This document shows positions 1-11,030 of a stretch of DNA of 62,000 bases, one piece after another. The stretch is from Chrysomallon squamiferum (Eukaryota; Mollusca; Gastropoda; Neomphalida; Peltospiridae): assembly GCA_012295275.1 (NCBI GenBank), contig CM022671.1, positions 18,306,956 through 18,368,955 of the forward strand, in the 5' to 3' direction. How positions within the stretch are numbered: the first letter of the stretch is position 1; each line of letters starts with the position of its first letter. Position numbers and translations under genes: made by a program. The notes under the pieces were generated by a model, which made no database searches, was not told where the DNA came from, and saw nothing but the letters and a program-made list of their open reading frames with translations.

Positions 1-295
1 CCACAGACAAGCAGAATCTTGCTTGGAAAATAACCAGTGGTGGATTAGAAGCGAATAAAAACTGTTATTAAAATACTCGCCAAGACTAAGTAGGTCGATC
101 CGAGCGTAATTACCAAATGGATTTGTGATCGAGAGATAATTAAAAAGGATTCCTGGGATGAAAGTTGGGTTTCGCTGATAGAAAATAAACAAGATTATAT
201 AACGACTAAAATCATAAACAGGGATTGACGCGTACGCAGTGCGTGACACAGATGGAGTTTGCCCCCGCACCCTTATGACGAAAACGCACGCACTC
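1..295. other. Unique A+T-rich sequence, no gene seen
   Basis: Complex sequence with no repeated unit and no open frame that looks coding. It leads into the CA-rich tract that follows. Confidence 0.5.
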
Positions 296-590
296 ACACA
301 CGCGTACGAACATAGATATATATATATACAGTACGTATATACATGCATACTTAGGTACACACGTAGAAATATACACACATACACACACACACACATATAG
401 ACATACAGATATATATAGACATACAATATACATACATACATATAAACATACATATACACACACACACATACAAACAAACATACATACATAAATACATACT
501 TACAAACATATATACATGTACAAATATAAATACATACATACGTATATTATTGCATACATGCACACGTGTATACACAAACAGACAAACTTA

Positions 591-623
<33 letters not shown>

Positions 624-625
624 TT
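296..625. repeat. Compound (CA)n/(CATA)n microsatellite
   Basis: Alternating CA, TACA and CATA units with short TATA runs. The Cys/Val/Tyr-rich open frames on the minus strand here are translations of the repeat and are not genes. Confidence 0.9.
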
Positions 626-984
626 ACATGTATATTTATAGATAAATGAAACCTATTGCTGGATAAATTCAATAATGGTGTTTAATTTAAAACCTTTATG
701 TACATTACTTATAGCTATTACCTTTTATCTTCTTCAACTTTGTTTTTTTTGTTTGATAGCTCAGTTTTCTCCGACCCGTTGCTAAATGTACCGTTAACAA
801 ATCAATAGAAACACATTAAGATTCGAGAATAGAAAATGATATTAACGTTACTGATTCAATAACACAAAACATTTTTTTATTGTATTTTCGTATAGCTATA
901 AAAATCACATGAAACATTAGAAATAATCTTCTTAATTATGATTGAAAAAAAAAAAAAAAAAAAAGCAAACATAAAAATGGCAAA
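626..984. other. A+T-rich unique spacer with poly-A tract
   Basis: Low-complexity A+T-rich DNA with a ~20-base poly-A run near 945-964. Nothing gene-like is visible. Confidence 0.5.
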
Positions 985-1458
985 GATAAATTAGGATTAC
1001 TGATTTTATAATAAACTGAAACAATTTATTAGGATTTCTTATTTTTTTCGTAATTTATCAGGATTGTCTATTTTTGAAAATTTGTTTTGGATTATATATT
1101 TGTCATAACTTATTAGGATTACTTATTCTACAAAACATATTATTCTAAGAAATTTATTAGGAATGCTAAATATTCTTAATTTAATAGTATTACTTATTTT
1201 TCATAACTTATTCGAATTATTCAGTTTTCGTAATTTGTAAGGATTACCTATTCTTCGTAATTTATTAGGATTGCAGATTTTTCATATGACGTATTAGGAT
1301 TAAGGATATAATGATACAGTTTAAACTTTAAATTTTACCTGTAATAGATATAAAATCGTTAGGATTGCATTTCAGCAATACTTGATTTATTGAAATTACT
1401 GATTCTGATAAAGAGACTCATTTGGATATGAGATACTTTTTTTAAAAGACAAATTAGG

Positions 1459-1496
<38 letters not shown>

Positions 1497-2090
1497 TTTT
1501 ATTATTTTTCTCATTATTCTATTTTTATTTTCTATAATCGGTTGGAAGAGAAAAAACATAATCACGCATAAATGAACTACTCTCGTCAATTAGCAAAAAG
1601 CACCTACCCTGAGACAGCACAGCACAAACCAAAGATTTTTCTATGTATTAGTGGTAGGACATGATCTGGAAAAAGACAAACCTCAGGTCATTGCTATTAC
1701 TATCAAGCTGTCGGCCGCTTTAACCATAATGATTAGGATTATGAAAACCTCAGGGCAGCCCTGTTATCGTCCGCTTAATACTTATTAGGATTACAGGTCC
1801 GCCGATATAGACAGAGACATATTAGGATTACAGGTCCGTCGATATAGATAGAGACATATTAGGATTACAGGTCCGTCGATATAGATAGAGACAGTTTAGG
1901 ATTACTTGTTCAGTGATCCATAGATAGCACGGAACGATTAAACAAGAAATACTCATATTAGGAATGTCTGCTCAAAGATCCAGAGATATATTAGGATGGT
2001 AACGTTTTGTCAGGTGTTATTCTGTTATTAGCGACCAGGGAAAACATTATTAATGATAATCTTAATCATATTAGGATTAAGAGATGCAGT
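985..2090 (+). repeat. Decayed tandem array built on TTAGGATTAC
   Basis: The core TTAGGATT or a 1-2 base variant recurs roughly every 27-44 bases from 991 to about 1300. It then becomes a well-preserved 37-bp unit with cores at 1785, 1822, 1859 and 1896, in which CAGGTCC and GATATAGA follow the core. Copies at 1958, 1991 and 2071 are degraded again. A (TA)n tract and about 300 bases with few cores (1490-1730) interrupt it. The monomer changes along the array, so this is one old satellite with a younger amplified patch near 1785-1900. It has no coding potential. Confidence 0.8.
1460..1492. repeat. (TA)n microsatellite
   Basis: About 16 uninterrupted TA units followed by a T-run, inside the TTAGGATT array. 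Confidence 0.95.
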
Positions 2091-2264
2091 GTATTTAAAC
2101 GATGCAACCAAAAAATTAAAAAGAAATTTTCATTGACTGTATATTATATTAATATTTTACATGTATCTTTTATAGCAATATCATTGTATGGTATTAAAAA
2201 AAAAGGATTCAAAATACGTAACAATAGATAAATTGTAATTAAAGATGAAAGTAAACTTACTTAA

Positions 2265-2880
2265 GGAAAAGTATTACATCTAAGCGACAAAAGATTCAAA
2301 TATACTTTTCAATAGAAAAATTGATTTGATGCATATCATACACAAAGCAAATAAATGGATTATAGCTATTTTCAACACTCAAAGTACATAATTATAAATA
2401 AAATGATTAGTATCTTATGGCTAAGGATAATAATATATGCAGAGTTTGAGATGAATTCACCAAAGTTATAGAAAAAGACTTAATGAAAACACATTCAAAT
2501 ATAGATAGCAATAGATAAATTGATTTTACTCGTATGGAAGAGCATTATAAATTTTTTGGATAAAAATACACATATTTATTACAGCTATATTCAAACACTT
2601 CATGGCAAACAAATCAAATACACATACCAGTAGATGCATTGATTTTTCCCCGTAATGAAGCTCACTGTAATTTTGGATAAAAATACAGATATTTACTACA
2701 GCTATATATTTAACCACTTTATGACAAAAAATTCAAATATACATCGCAAGAGACAAACTGATTAGAGCTACAAACCCAAGCGAATTATGACCCAAAACAA
2801 AAAATACACATATTTAATACAGCTATACCCAAAACACTTTACAACAAAGAACTCAGAAGTATACATAAATTAATGATGCT
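2265..2880. repeat. Degenerate tandem array, ~117-121 bp unit
   Basis: The phrase ACAGCTATA followed by CAAACACTTTATGRCAAA-like sequence recurs at 2581, 2698 and 2819 (spacing 117 and 121). A weaker match lies at 2361, two unit lengths upstream. Each copy also carries GATAAAAATACACATATTTA before the phrase and a GATTT...CCCGTAATGAAG-like segment. The minus-strand open frame at 2526-2717 simply translates two copies. Confidence 0.8.
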
Positions 2881-3480
2881 TAGATCTATAAGACTGTTTG
2901 GGTTCTAATCCACAATAAGGGGTGAATATTGATAGATACTAATACGTTTTTTCGTTGTTGTTTTTGTTTTTTTGTTCTCTGGACTGTGTTTTAGGTTAAC
3001 GGGTTATTCTATTGACACAGTTATTTTTGCAATTCGGGTTACTCGTATAGAGGTGAAAATAATTATAATTAGATACAATTAGCGATTCCGCAGATGTCAT
3101 ATACTGTTATAAAATGTGTTATTATTAATAATAAGAATTACTATAGTTTAATGAGTAGAAGAAAGTATTTAGTTTTTCTTTATTTATTTCTGTGTTTTGT
3201 TTGTGGGTATGTGTGTGTGTTTGTGTGTGTTTGTTTGTTTATTGTTATTTGTTTATTTATTTGTTGGTTTGTTAGTTTATTTGTTTGCTGTTTATTCGAT
3301 TATTTATTTATTTATTATATAAAATGTATCCATTGTAGAAGATCCATTTATACGTCTTGATAACCATTTTGCTATATTAATATAATGAACAGAAAAACTT
3401 TTGTTTTTTCTTATGTGTGTATTTTGTTGTTTAATAGATGTAATGCTACATACATCACACACATGAACAAGCAGAAATCC
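2881..3480. other. A+T-rich sequence with GTTT/TTTA low-complexity patch
   Basis: Around 3180-3320 the plus strand is built from GTTT, GTGT and TTTAT units. The Phe/Cys/Val-rich open frame at 3094-3360 follows from this composition. No recognisable gene. Confidence 0.5.
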
Positions 3481-3487
3481 ATGTATC

Positions 3488-3545
3488 GCTAATTAATGAT
3501 ATATAAAACCTAATAAAGTGAATATTTTAATATATTTTATTTTAT
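3488..3545 (+). repeat. Local duplicate, copy 1
   Basis: Contains GCTAATTAATGATA, then an ACCTAA-like stretch and TATTTTAATATAT. The same order of motifs occurs at 3711-3768, about 223 bases downstream, with several differences. Confidence 0.5.
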
Positions 3546-3585
3546 TTGTATCTAATTTTATTCTCATCAGCAGTTCATTTAACAG

Positions 3586-3671
3586 CTTATATATATATAT
3601 ATATGCTTATAAAAGAAAAAAACAAAAGCGTTCACTATATTAAAACTAACCTTCTCCTCAGACACGAAAAC

Positions 3672-3710
<39 letters not shown>
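3586..3710. repeat. (TA)n and (CA)n microsatellites
   Basis: A short TATA run at 3586-3604 and an almost pure (CA)n tract at about 3671-3710. They sit between the two copies of the local duplicate. Confidence 0.9.
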
Positions 3711-3711
<1 letters not shown>

Positions 3712-3768
3712 CTAATTAACGATACAACCTAACGAACAGAAAAGTGGTTATTTTAATATATATATGTA
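3711..3768 (+). repeat. Local duplicate, copy 2
   Basis: Partner of 3488-3545. It shares GCTAATTAAYGATA and the following TTTTAATATAT, with the CA microsatellite placed immediately upstream. Confidence 0.5.
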
Positions 3769-3779
3769 TATTTTTGAAC

Positions 3780-4050
3780 CAAACAGCTGCCGCATCACGC
3801 TGGAAGAACACAGAGGATGTTACGAACTCGATATCGCTCTGCTTCTAGGTTCACCGCTGCCATTTTGCGCTGACAGACGTCTTCGTTTCGTTAACGTCAG
3901 TGCACTGCAGACAACGTGCAGACAACGTGCAGACTGGTGCAGACGTCTGTGTTTTCTGCTACCCAAGACACGTGTCGATATCAGCGTGCTAAAACCGTGC
4001 GTCTGCCTGAACGTGTGTGTAATGTAGATAACAGAACGTGCGGGATTCAT
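3780..4050. other. GC-richer complex island, open in two frames
   Basis: About 270 bases clearly richer in G+C than the surroundings. A GCAGACAACGT unit is tandemly doubled at about 3907-3930, followed by related GCAGAC repeats. Open frames of 87 codons (plus) and 76 codons (minus) overlap. Neither resembles a known domain, and the plus frame is Cys/Arg-rich because of the GCAGAC repeats. Possible exon or regulatory island; coding status unproven. Confidence 0.3.
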
Positions 4051-4249
4051 TTTCTTTGAAGATTCGTCTTGTTGTTGTTTTTTGTTTGATTTATATATAT
4101 ATATATATTTATATTTTTTTTTGAATTTGGTTGTTGGGTTGTAGAAGAAAATAAGAAATATTAATGAATAATAAAAATAACGCAGGAACGGTAAGAAGAA
4201 AATTCACAAATAAATTGATATTGATGTCATCATTATGTTAATGTCAAAA

Positions 4250-4545
4250 ATGTATTTGTAAACACATACGTACGCCTATATGTGTACACACACACACAGA
4301 TGTGTATATATTTACATGCGTACATACATATATACATATTACATAGAAACATCCATATTCCGGCATGTATAGACACACACACACACACATCCATATATAT
4401 ACACTCATAGTATGCATACATTTATATGTACATACATACGTAATACATTCAAACATACATACATAGATACATACATACATACACACACACACATTCACAA
4501 ACACATACACACACGCATACAAACCTACACAGACATAACAATTCC
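4250..4545. repeat. CA/TACA/CATA compound microsatellite
   Basis: Irregular mix of CA, TACA and CATA units. The two overlapping Cys/Tyr/Val-rich minus-strand open frames (4233-4549) are translations of this tract. Confidence 0.9.
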
Positions 4546-4549
4546 GCAT

Positions 4550-4943
4550 AATTATTAAAACACCAATCCACTTAGTACATTACCTGATTTTGTTACACAG
4601 GTTTACATAACCGATACGTTCAAGCAAAGAGGATTTTACGTTTCACAGAGAGTACAAATTGCGTATTTTGCCGAGCTGTCGTATAAATTTACATACATAC
4701 CATCACACACACACAGCCAGACCGATACACACTTCGGCGTGCTATGAAATTATACGTTAATAGATGCAGCTACATGCTGTTACAGTTTAGTGGGCATTCA
4801 ATGAGTCTTGAAACAATCTTAATTAACTGCGATGTGAAGATATCTGCGCTTAGCCTGTGCTGTGTCTAACTCGTGTGGGTTTTTTTTTTTTTTTTATGTA
4901 CTGATATTTCTATGATTATTTATCTCTTTATTTTACCCTGACG
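4550..4943. other. Unique spacer with poly-T tract
   Basis: Complex sequence of moderate composition with a 17-base T-run near 4880. No gene recognised. Confidence 0.45.
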
Positions 4944-5064
4944 TTGTCTCGTGGAGTTGAGTGATATATCAACGACCGCGTCCGCGAGTAAGTGCCACTC
5001 GTTCAAGTCTCGTCAGCGGAATCTGAAGTTTGCTCAGTCCTGATTGGATTTAAAACTTTCTGAA
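4944..5064 (+). mobile_element. tRNA-derived SINE-like copy (family A, copy 1)
   Basis: Starts TTGTCTCGTGGA and carries a B-box-like GTTCAAGTCTCG at 5001-5012, followed by TCAGCGGAATCTGA and TGATTGGA. The same order of motifs is found in reverse orientation at 33258-33378, where the shared stretch runs through the box and about 50 bases beyond it. A tRNA-like head plus a shared body is the layout of a tRNA-derived SINE. The A-box region is weak here, so the copy is old. Family identity was not checked against any library. Confidence 0.6.
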
Positions 5065-5445
5065 AATAATGTCTGTGTACAGTATCTAATCAGATATTCC
5101 TAATTATACAGACGTACACTTGCAAGCGCGTACGCACATACGCTCATACACACAGACACATACGCACGCACGCACGCACGCACATATGCATGAAGTATGA
5201 ATGTGCATATACACACATAGAACGTGAAGATCGTTATCACTCATGTTTTTCAAGGTGAATTAATTCAGGTTTCTTTAAACCACCAAACTATATATAATAA
5301 TTCCGTGCGCTAATATTCTTTGAACATTTAATTTAAGTTTTCAAAGAAATCTCAAAGATTATCTAGAGCTTGTTTTTTTTTGCAATATATTTTATCATTT
5401 CATTTAGTTTCTACCTACTTTTTCTTTTTTTCTTTTCTTTTTATT
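5065..5445. other. Spacer with short CA/ACGC tract
   Basis: Includes a CGCA/CACA-rich stretch near 5120-5215. The rest is A+T-rich with no recognisable gene. Confidence 0.45.
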
Positions 5446-5700
5446 CTTTTTTTTTTTTTTTTTTTTGTTGTTTTTTGTATGGGAATTTTTGTTTAACAGC
5501 ATTTTTCATCTATGTTTTTTGATAAATTCTTCCACTTGATCTAATACTTCTTCTTCTTCTTCTTCTTATTTATCATTTTCCTTTTAGTACTATTCTCTTT
5601 TTTGCTTCTTGGTTTTCTTCCATCGTCTTCTAATTCTTTTTCGTCTTGTCTACCCACTGTTTTCTCTGATGGAAAAAAAAAAAAAAAAAAAAAAAAGTCG
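5446..5700. repeat. Poly-T, TTC-rich and poly-A low-complexity region
   Basis: A long T-run at about 5447-5466, CTT-rich DNA around 5545-5565 and a poly-A run at about 5672-5695. The Lys/Glu-rich minus-strand frame here is compositional. Confidence 0.8.
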
Positions 5701-6330
5701 AACTCAATCTGATGCATCAGATACCGCACGCACGGGACTGAGTTTTAACTGAGGTCATGAAGCGCTGTCTCCAGCCACCAGTCACAGTAGTGACCTGAAG
5801 GGTCTAACTCGCTTCCATCGATCTGTGACCCAAACCACATTAGACGTCTTTTTGAAGACACATACAGATTTGATAGCGAGGATTCAGCGGGCAAGATTCG
5901 CTGGATGTTTGCAGAGGAAGAAATTTAATTCAACTTCAGAAGAAAAGCACTCGATAAAGCCGACAGAATTCGAGGATCCAGTTGCGAAAGTCTGACAGAA
6001 CCGTTGTTGTCTATAAATTGTAGAAAAATACTTAAAAGATTTATCTCATTTCAATTCACAGACGATGCTTGTGTTGGTCTGGACAGTGTACAAAAGTGAT
6101 GTTGTATGGATTGAAACGTGAAGCTTTTATCTGTTTTACTTTTCTTTGACTCGTTAATAAAAATATTTTCTCTGTGTAGTTTACTTTTCATCTCATCATT
6201 TATATTCTCTGCTTCCTTCTCTTTGTCTGTATCGTATTGTGAATATTCATATGTAATATCATGCATACATATACATGTACAAGTATACATATATACATAT
6301 TTGTATGAATAGATGCATATATATTTACCT
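5701..6330. other. Complex unique sequence, no gene recognised
   Basis: 5730-5960 is of balanced composition and could be unique or regulatory DNA or an unrecognised old repeat. No splice-bounded open frame stands out. Confidence 0.35.
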
Positions 6331-6342
6331 ATATGTATACAT

Positions 6343-6374
<32 letters not shown>
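6343..6374. repeat. (CA)n microsatellite
   Basis: Sixteen-unit CA tract that ends in CGCATACACA. It accounts for the poly-Cys/Val stretch of the minus-strand open frame. Confidence 0.9.
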
Positions 6375-6377
<3 letters not shown>

Positions 6378-7003
6378 TACACATTTATAATTATAATTAT
6401 TTTCAAGCAACAGACCGTGATCAAATAAAATAGTTGTGTTTTATGTGTCTCTGATTTGGACAGAAAAATCGTAAGCTCTGTGGTATCTCAACGTTTCTTT
6501 TCTAACTTTAAAAAGCACACGGTAATAATACATATTTTTTTTTTACTTTTTACACAGCTGAATAAACAAACTGACAGAAACCATTTCTTTCCTCTATTTC
6601 ACTTTAATTAAAAGTTCCTCGTTTAGTTACAATTTACTGTTTTAACGGATTTTTTCCTACGTTTTTTTTTATCTCTCTCCATTCTTTCTGTGTCTATAAG
6701 CACCAGACATAGGCCATTTCATTCAGAACTTTAAAGCCTGGCTACACTTTTTTTTTTTTTTTAAAACATAAATATAGCTTCATCTATTTATCTCTGGCAA
6801 ATATTTCTTCACGATATAGATATTTCTGTGCAAAGAATTCCAGTTTTTTTTAACCTCTGCTGTGTCTGTGTATGTTGTTTTGGCAAATAGCTAAAGGATT
6901 TCCTGTTGTTTTTCTGCACTGCAGACTTCACGAAACACAGAAAAACAGTGAAAATGCCAACCTTTGTTAAAAGGAATATCTACATCTATATGCATATCCA
7001 TAT
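6375..7003. other. A+T-rich spacer with several T-runs
   Basis: Several T-homopolymers (6530-6545, 6660-6670, 6749-6762) within otherwise unique DNA. No gene seen. Confidence 0.45.
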
Positions 7004-7014
7004 CTATCTATCTA

Positions 7015-7069
<55 letters not shown>

Positions 7070-7076
7070 GTCTGTC

Positions 7077-7159
<83 letters not shown>

Positions 7160-7161
7160 GT

Positions 7162-7201
<40 letters not shown>

Positions 7202-7234
7202 ATGTCTGTCTGTGTCTATCTGTCTATCTATCTA

Positions 7235-7313
<79 letters not shown>

Positions 7314-7331
7314 GTCTGTCTATCTATCTAT
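7004..7331 (+). repeat. Long (TCTA)n/(TCTG)n tetranucleotide microsatellite
   Basis: About 330 bases of TCTA and TCTG units arranged in blocks: TCTG-rich at 7017-7056, TCTA-rich to about 7200, TCTG-rich at 7233-7264, then TCTA again. Rare one-base variants (TTTA, TATG) mark internal breaks. The Ile/Tyr/Leu/Ser and Cys/Leu/Ser/Val open frames are repeat translations. Confidence 0.97.
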
Positions 7332-7860
7332 AATACCGGTTTGTAATGATACAAAAATCCTTATATACTATTAGATATTTCATACCGGTGTATACCAGAT
7401 AAGGAAGATCTCACTATGACAAACTCTTACTAAGATTAGTACTTGTGGCGCTGCTCTGTAAATATCTACCTGCTGTGTACATACATCCTATCTCCTCGTA
7501 TATCGACGTCAGCCACGTAGATTTTCATACACTGATACCAACGTGGACGAGGTGAACCCTGCTAGCTCGTCAAGAGGTTTACAACTGCTACATTTGCAGT
7601 GATATGATCATTTCTTTTTTTCTTACATATAACGCCTCATCATTGGGTAGACGATGTTTTTTGTTTGTTTGTTTTGTTGTTTTTCGCTGCTTTTTTTTAA
7701 TGCTAGATATTGGTTCATTTCTTAAATAAAGTCTAAATTAATGCAAATTCCTTTATTTTTAGCGGAAAATGTTATTTATTTATTAATTTATTTATTTATT
7801 ATTAAGATAAATACAACAGAAGAAATATGGAAATTTATTTATTTATTGACATTAAAACAA
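7332..7860. other. Unique sequence followed by TTTA-rich stretch
   Basis: 7400-7600 is complex and slightly GC-richer. 7770-7860 is TTTA/TTAT low-complexity. No gene recognised. Confidence 0.4.
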
Positions 7861-8150
7861 TAATCACAATCAGACAAGAAGAAGAAGAAGAAGAAGAAAA
7901 TATAAAACGTATTTTAAAAACAAACAAACACACAACAACAACATCAGCAGCAGCAGCAGCAGCAGCAGCAAATCCACGTTAATGAAAAGAAACAAAGAGA
8001 TAAACAGAGAGAGACAGACGCGCGCGTACAGACAGACACAAAGACTTAGGTGTTTATAACCGTGCTAAATTGTACATAAATATAAAATTACTCTGGTGCT
8101 AACTGCTTCATCCTCCAGTCCAGATGTGAGAGAGAGAGAGTTATTTCTCT
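7861..8150. repeat. Short AAG, AAC, AGC and GA simple repeats
   Basis: GAA repeats at 7878-7900, ACA repeats at 7920-7945, (AGC)n at 7946-7970 and a GAGAGA tract near 8127-8140. Confidence 0.8.
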
Positions 8151-8352
8151 AAGTGTGCCACCATGACTTGAACCACAAAAACCACACGCTTGGAACGGTC
8201 TTCTGTTTTAAGGATGTAGTAAACGGTAATAAACGTTTCGTCTTTGTGTTGTTAATTAACGCGGATACCGTGGATTTTTGTTCAGATCACAACATCCTTG
8301 CAAGAAAAGAAAAAAAACGAGAAACATTTCTCTCTGATATGTTTCTATCAGT

Positions 8353-8356
<4 letters not shown>

Positions 8357-8441
<85 letters not shown>
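8357..8441 (+). repeat. (CT)n microsatellite
   Basis: Pure CT tract of about 85 bases. It accounts for the Leu/Ser repeat in the plus-strand open frame. Confidence 0.97.
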
Positions 8442-8444
<3 letters not shown>

Positions 8445-9080
8445 ATGTCATATTACTCTTGGTTTTAATGCAAACACAGAATTTTTTTTTTTATGGAACT
8501 GTTAGTCTGCGTAATGTCCATTGTTTTGTATATATTAGTCACACTAAGCTAAAAATAACACTCATCAAATACTGACGCTAAACATATTCCTTCATTATAG
8601 CACCATATGACGTATCCTTGGTGCGTGAAAAATCCCATTACGTTTTTCTTCGTTGTCAATAGATATCGCTTATTTCTTCTTCTTTTTTTTTTTTTTTTTT
8701 TTTTTTTTAGCCCCCTCTCTTCGTCATTTCCTTTACACACAAAAAGGGGAGACGACTGAATTCCGTGGCATATTCTGACAACATTACATTCGTTATCGGC
8801 AGCGTTTTTCACGAACCGGTTAGTTTGGGGTGTTAATGGGGATGAGAAAGACAGCCATCAATGTCACTGAGCATGCTTCAGAGGCTCGGCAAAGTAACGT
8901 ACGACAGTGATAGCCATTCCCGTCGTGTTGTAGATTGTTTTTTTCCAACTAAATGTGTGCATGCGTGGTTACTTCCCATTGCCTCCAGACAGGATTTTTC
9001 TTAAAATGCGGCTTTTAAATGAATCATTACGTCAAGTAAATCATGTAGAACAAGGCTGTTTGTAAACACTATGCTGTTTG
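8442..9080. other. Unique spacer with poly-T tract
   Basis: Contains a 28-base T-run near 8682-8709. 8740-8990 is balanced, complex sequence with no recognised motif set or gene. Confidence 0.4.
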
Positions 9081-9085
9081 ATATA

Positions 9086-9133
<48 letters not shown>

Positions 9134-9157
9134 CGTATATGTATATAGGCCTATATA

Positions 9158-9213
<56 letters not shown>
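9081..9213. repeat. (TA)n plus (CT)n microsatellites
   Basis: TATA tract with TATG interruptions (9081-9155), followed within ten bases by a pure CT tract (9161-9213). Confidence 0.95.
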
Positions 9214-9216
<3 letters not shown>

Positions 9217-9540
9217 AGCTCGCTTATCGACTATTTTATGTTTCCCTCAGACTACATTTTTTTTTTTTTTTTTTAATCAGATCCTTGTCTTTTTTCTCTG
9301 AATTTATTTGTCAGCAGTGACATATCAAAACAGTATGTTTGGTAATTGGATAATGCAGTAAAAAACCTGATTTAAATGAACGAAGTAATTTTTTTCGTTT
9401 CAGCAGAAGCGATAAAACGAGTAACATCAGTATTAAAATAATCTCAGATGTTGTTAATCAATCATCACTCCAGCCAAACGTCCATCCATCTCTTCATCTC
9501 TTCTGATCTTATCTCTTTATGTTTTCTATGGGCCTTCAAC
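9214..9540. other. Unique spacer
   Basis: Contains a T-run near 9258-9274. Otherwise A+T-rich unique DNA with no gene seen. Confidence 0.4.
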
Positions 9541-9621
9541 TCTACTACCTCTAATACATTGCTGTAGTCATCATCGTCGTTGTTGCTGTTGCTGCTGGTG
9601 CGGCTTTTGCTATTACTCCTC

Positions 9622-9760
9622 CTCCTTCTACTACTACTACTATTACTACTACTTCTTCTTCTACTACTACTACTATTACTACTACTTCTTCTTCTACTAC
9701 TACTACTATTACTACTACTTCTTCTTCTACTACTACTACTATTACTACTACTTTTACGAT
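9622..9760 (+). repeat. 33-bp minisatellite made of CTA/CTT trinucleotides
   Basis: TATTACTACTACTTCTTCTT recurs at 9641, 9674, 9707 and 9740, an exact 33-base period. Three-base units are thus organised into a longer unit that has itself been amplified. The 60-residue poly-Leu open frame is an artefact of reading CTA/CTT/TTA in phase. Confidence 0.9.
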
Positions 9761-9779
9761 GACTACGACGACGATTTTC

Positions 9780-10335
9780 TGAATTTATTCTGATGACTGT
9801 GGAAACCCGATTAAGTTACAGTTATCATTACTACCACTTTTACTCCTCCTCCTACTACAACAACAACAACAGAAACAACAACAACAACTACAACAACTAC
9901 TACTACTACTACTACTACTACTAGTTTCCTCGATTGATTATTATTTGATTTTAAAAAACATTTCTGATGCCAAGAGGGAACCCAGTTAAGTTACTTCTAT
10001 TATTACTACTACTGCTCCTTTCAACTACGGCTACTGCTGCTGCTGTTGCTTCTGCTATAGCTAATATTAATACTAATGATAATAATAATATTTCTACTAG
10101 TACTATTGCTACTGATACCATTACTACTGCTACTACTACTACTGTTACTACTAGTGTTGTTGTAGCTACTATTACTATGAATCATTATTAATTTATTTTG
10201 GTAATTTATTCAGATGATAGTGCTACTACTACAATTACTACTACTGCTAAAACTGTTACTACTACTGCAACTACTGCTACTACTACGAAACATCATTATT
10301 TCATTTTCAGATTTTATTCTGATGACAGAGAAACC
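9780..10335 (+). repeat. Degenerate higher-order repeat containing (TAC)n blocks
   Basis: A segment resembling TTTATTCTGATGACAG then GGAAACCC and ATTAAGTTAC recurs near 9788, 9963, 10208 and 10317. Each is preceded by ATTATT-rich DNA and followed by a run of TAC/ACT triplets of variable length. The repeat is therefore a compound of a ~45-base complex segment plus an expandable triplet block. Confidence 0.65.
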
Positions 10336-10720
10336 CTCGATTCTGTTACTTCATGAACTTTTCTTACTGGTTAGGACTAAGGTTTCTATTATTCCCAATA
10401 TCCAGTCGTGGCTGGAACGGGAAAATACAAAACATGTGGAGAGATTATGCATAGCTCTGCTTTAGTCTCTGCTTCAGCTGTAATAAAAAAAGAAAAAAAA
10501 GTTCAAATGCCCACCTGCGTTTGTATTACGTCAGTTAAGATGTACACACGAATTTCAAAAATGAAGATTTAAAATTTTTTATTTATTTATTTATTTTTTT
10601 AAGATTCTTACCTGATAACTTTATTGCAGGTGAAGAAAAAAAAAAGAATTTATTTTTAGTTTTCATATTCTTAATTAAGTTAAGAAAAAATATTACGAAA
10701 ATTAATAAATTAGAAAATAT
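10336..10720. other. A+T-rich spacer
   Basis: Unique A+T-rich DNA with poly-A and TTTA stretches. No gene seen. Confidence 0.4.
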
Positions 10721-10723
10721 GTT

Positions 10724-10761
<38 letters not shown>

Positions 10762-11030
10762 AAAGAAAGATAAACTAAAAACTTGACACTTTATCTATAG
10801 TATTTTTAATCATTATCATCATTCATAATGTATACCACTCAATTAAGAAATAATCCTCAAAAAAAAAAATATTTAAAAAAAATAAAATAAAATTAAAATA
10901 AAAAAAATAAAATAAAAATAATAATAAAAATTTTAAAAAATTATAAAATATTAAGAAAATAATATAAACGAAAATATTTTCAGAATTTTTTTTTTTCCCC
11001 CATCCAAAAATCGAAAAAAACACAACCTTA
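10721..11030. repeat. Poly-A and A/T low-complexity region
   Basis: A ~34-base A-run at 10726-10759, and AAT/AAAT-rich DNA at 10858-10990. Minus-strand Phe-rich open frames follow from it. Confidence 0.85.

Noticed and set aside
985-2090. Telomere-like repeats, because TTAGG recurs
   Set aside because: The repeating phrase is TTAGGATTAC at 27-44-base spacing, not tandem TTAGG or TTAGGG.
3764-4027. Cys/Arg-rich 87-residue secreted peptide
   Set aside because: No signal peptide-like start, the cysteines partly derive from GCAGAC repeats, and a minus-strand frame is equally open.
6906-7374. 146- and 136-codon open frames rich in Ile/Tyr/Leu/Ser
   Set aside because: They are read from TCTA/TCTG units in two overlapping frames. 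A four-base repeat without stop codons stays open in every frame.
9580-9762. 60-residue poly-leucine protein
   Set aside because: Produced by CTA, CTT and TTA triplets in phase with a 33-base repeat; no start context or neighbouring exon.
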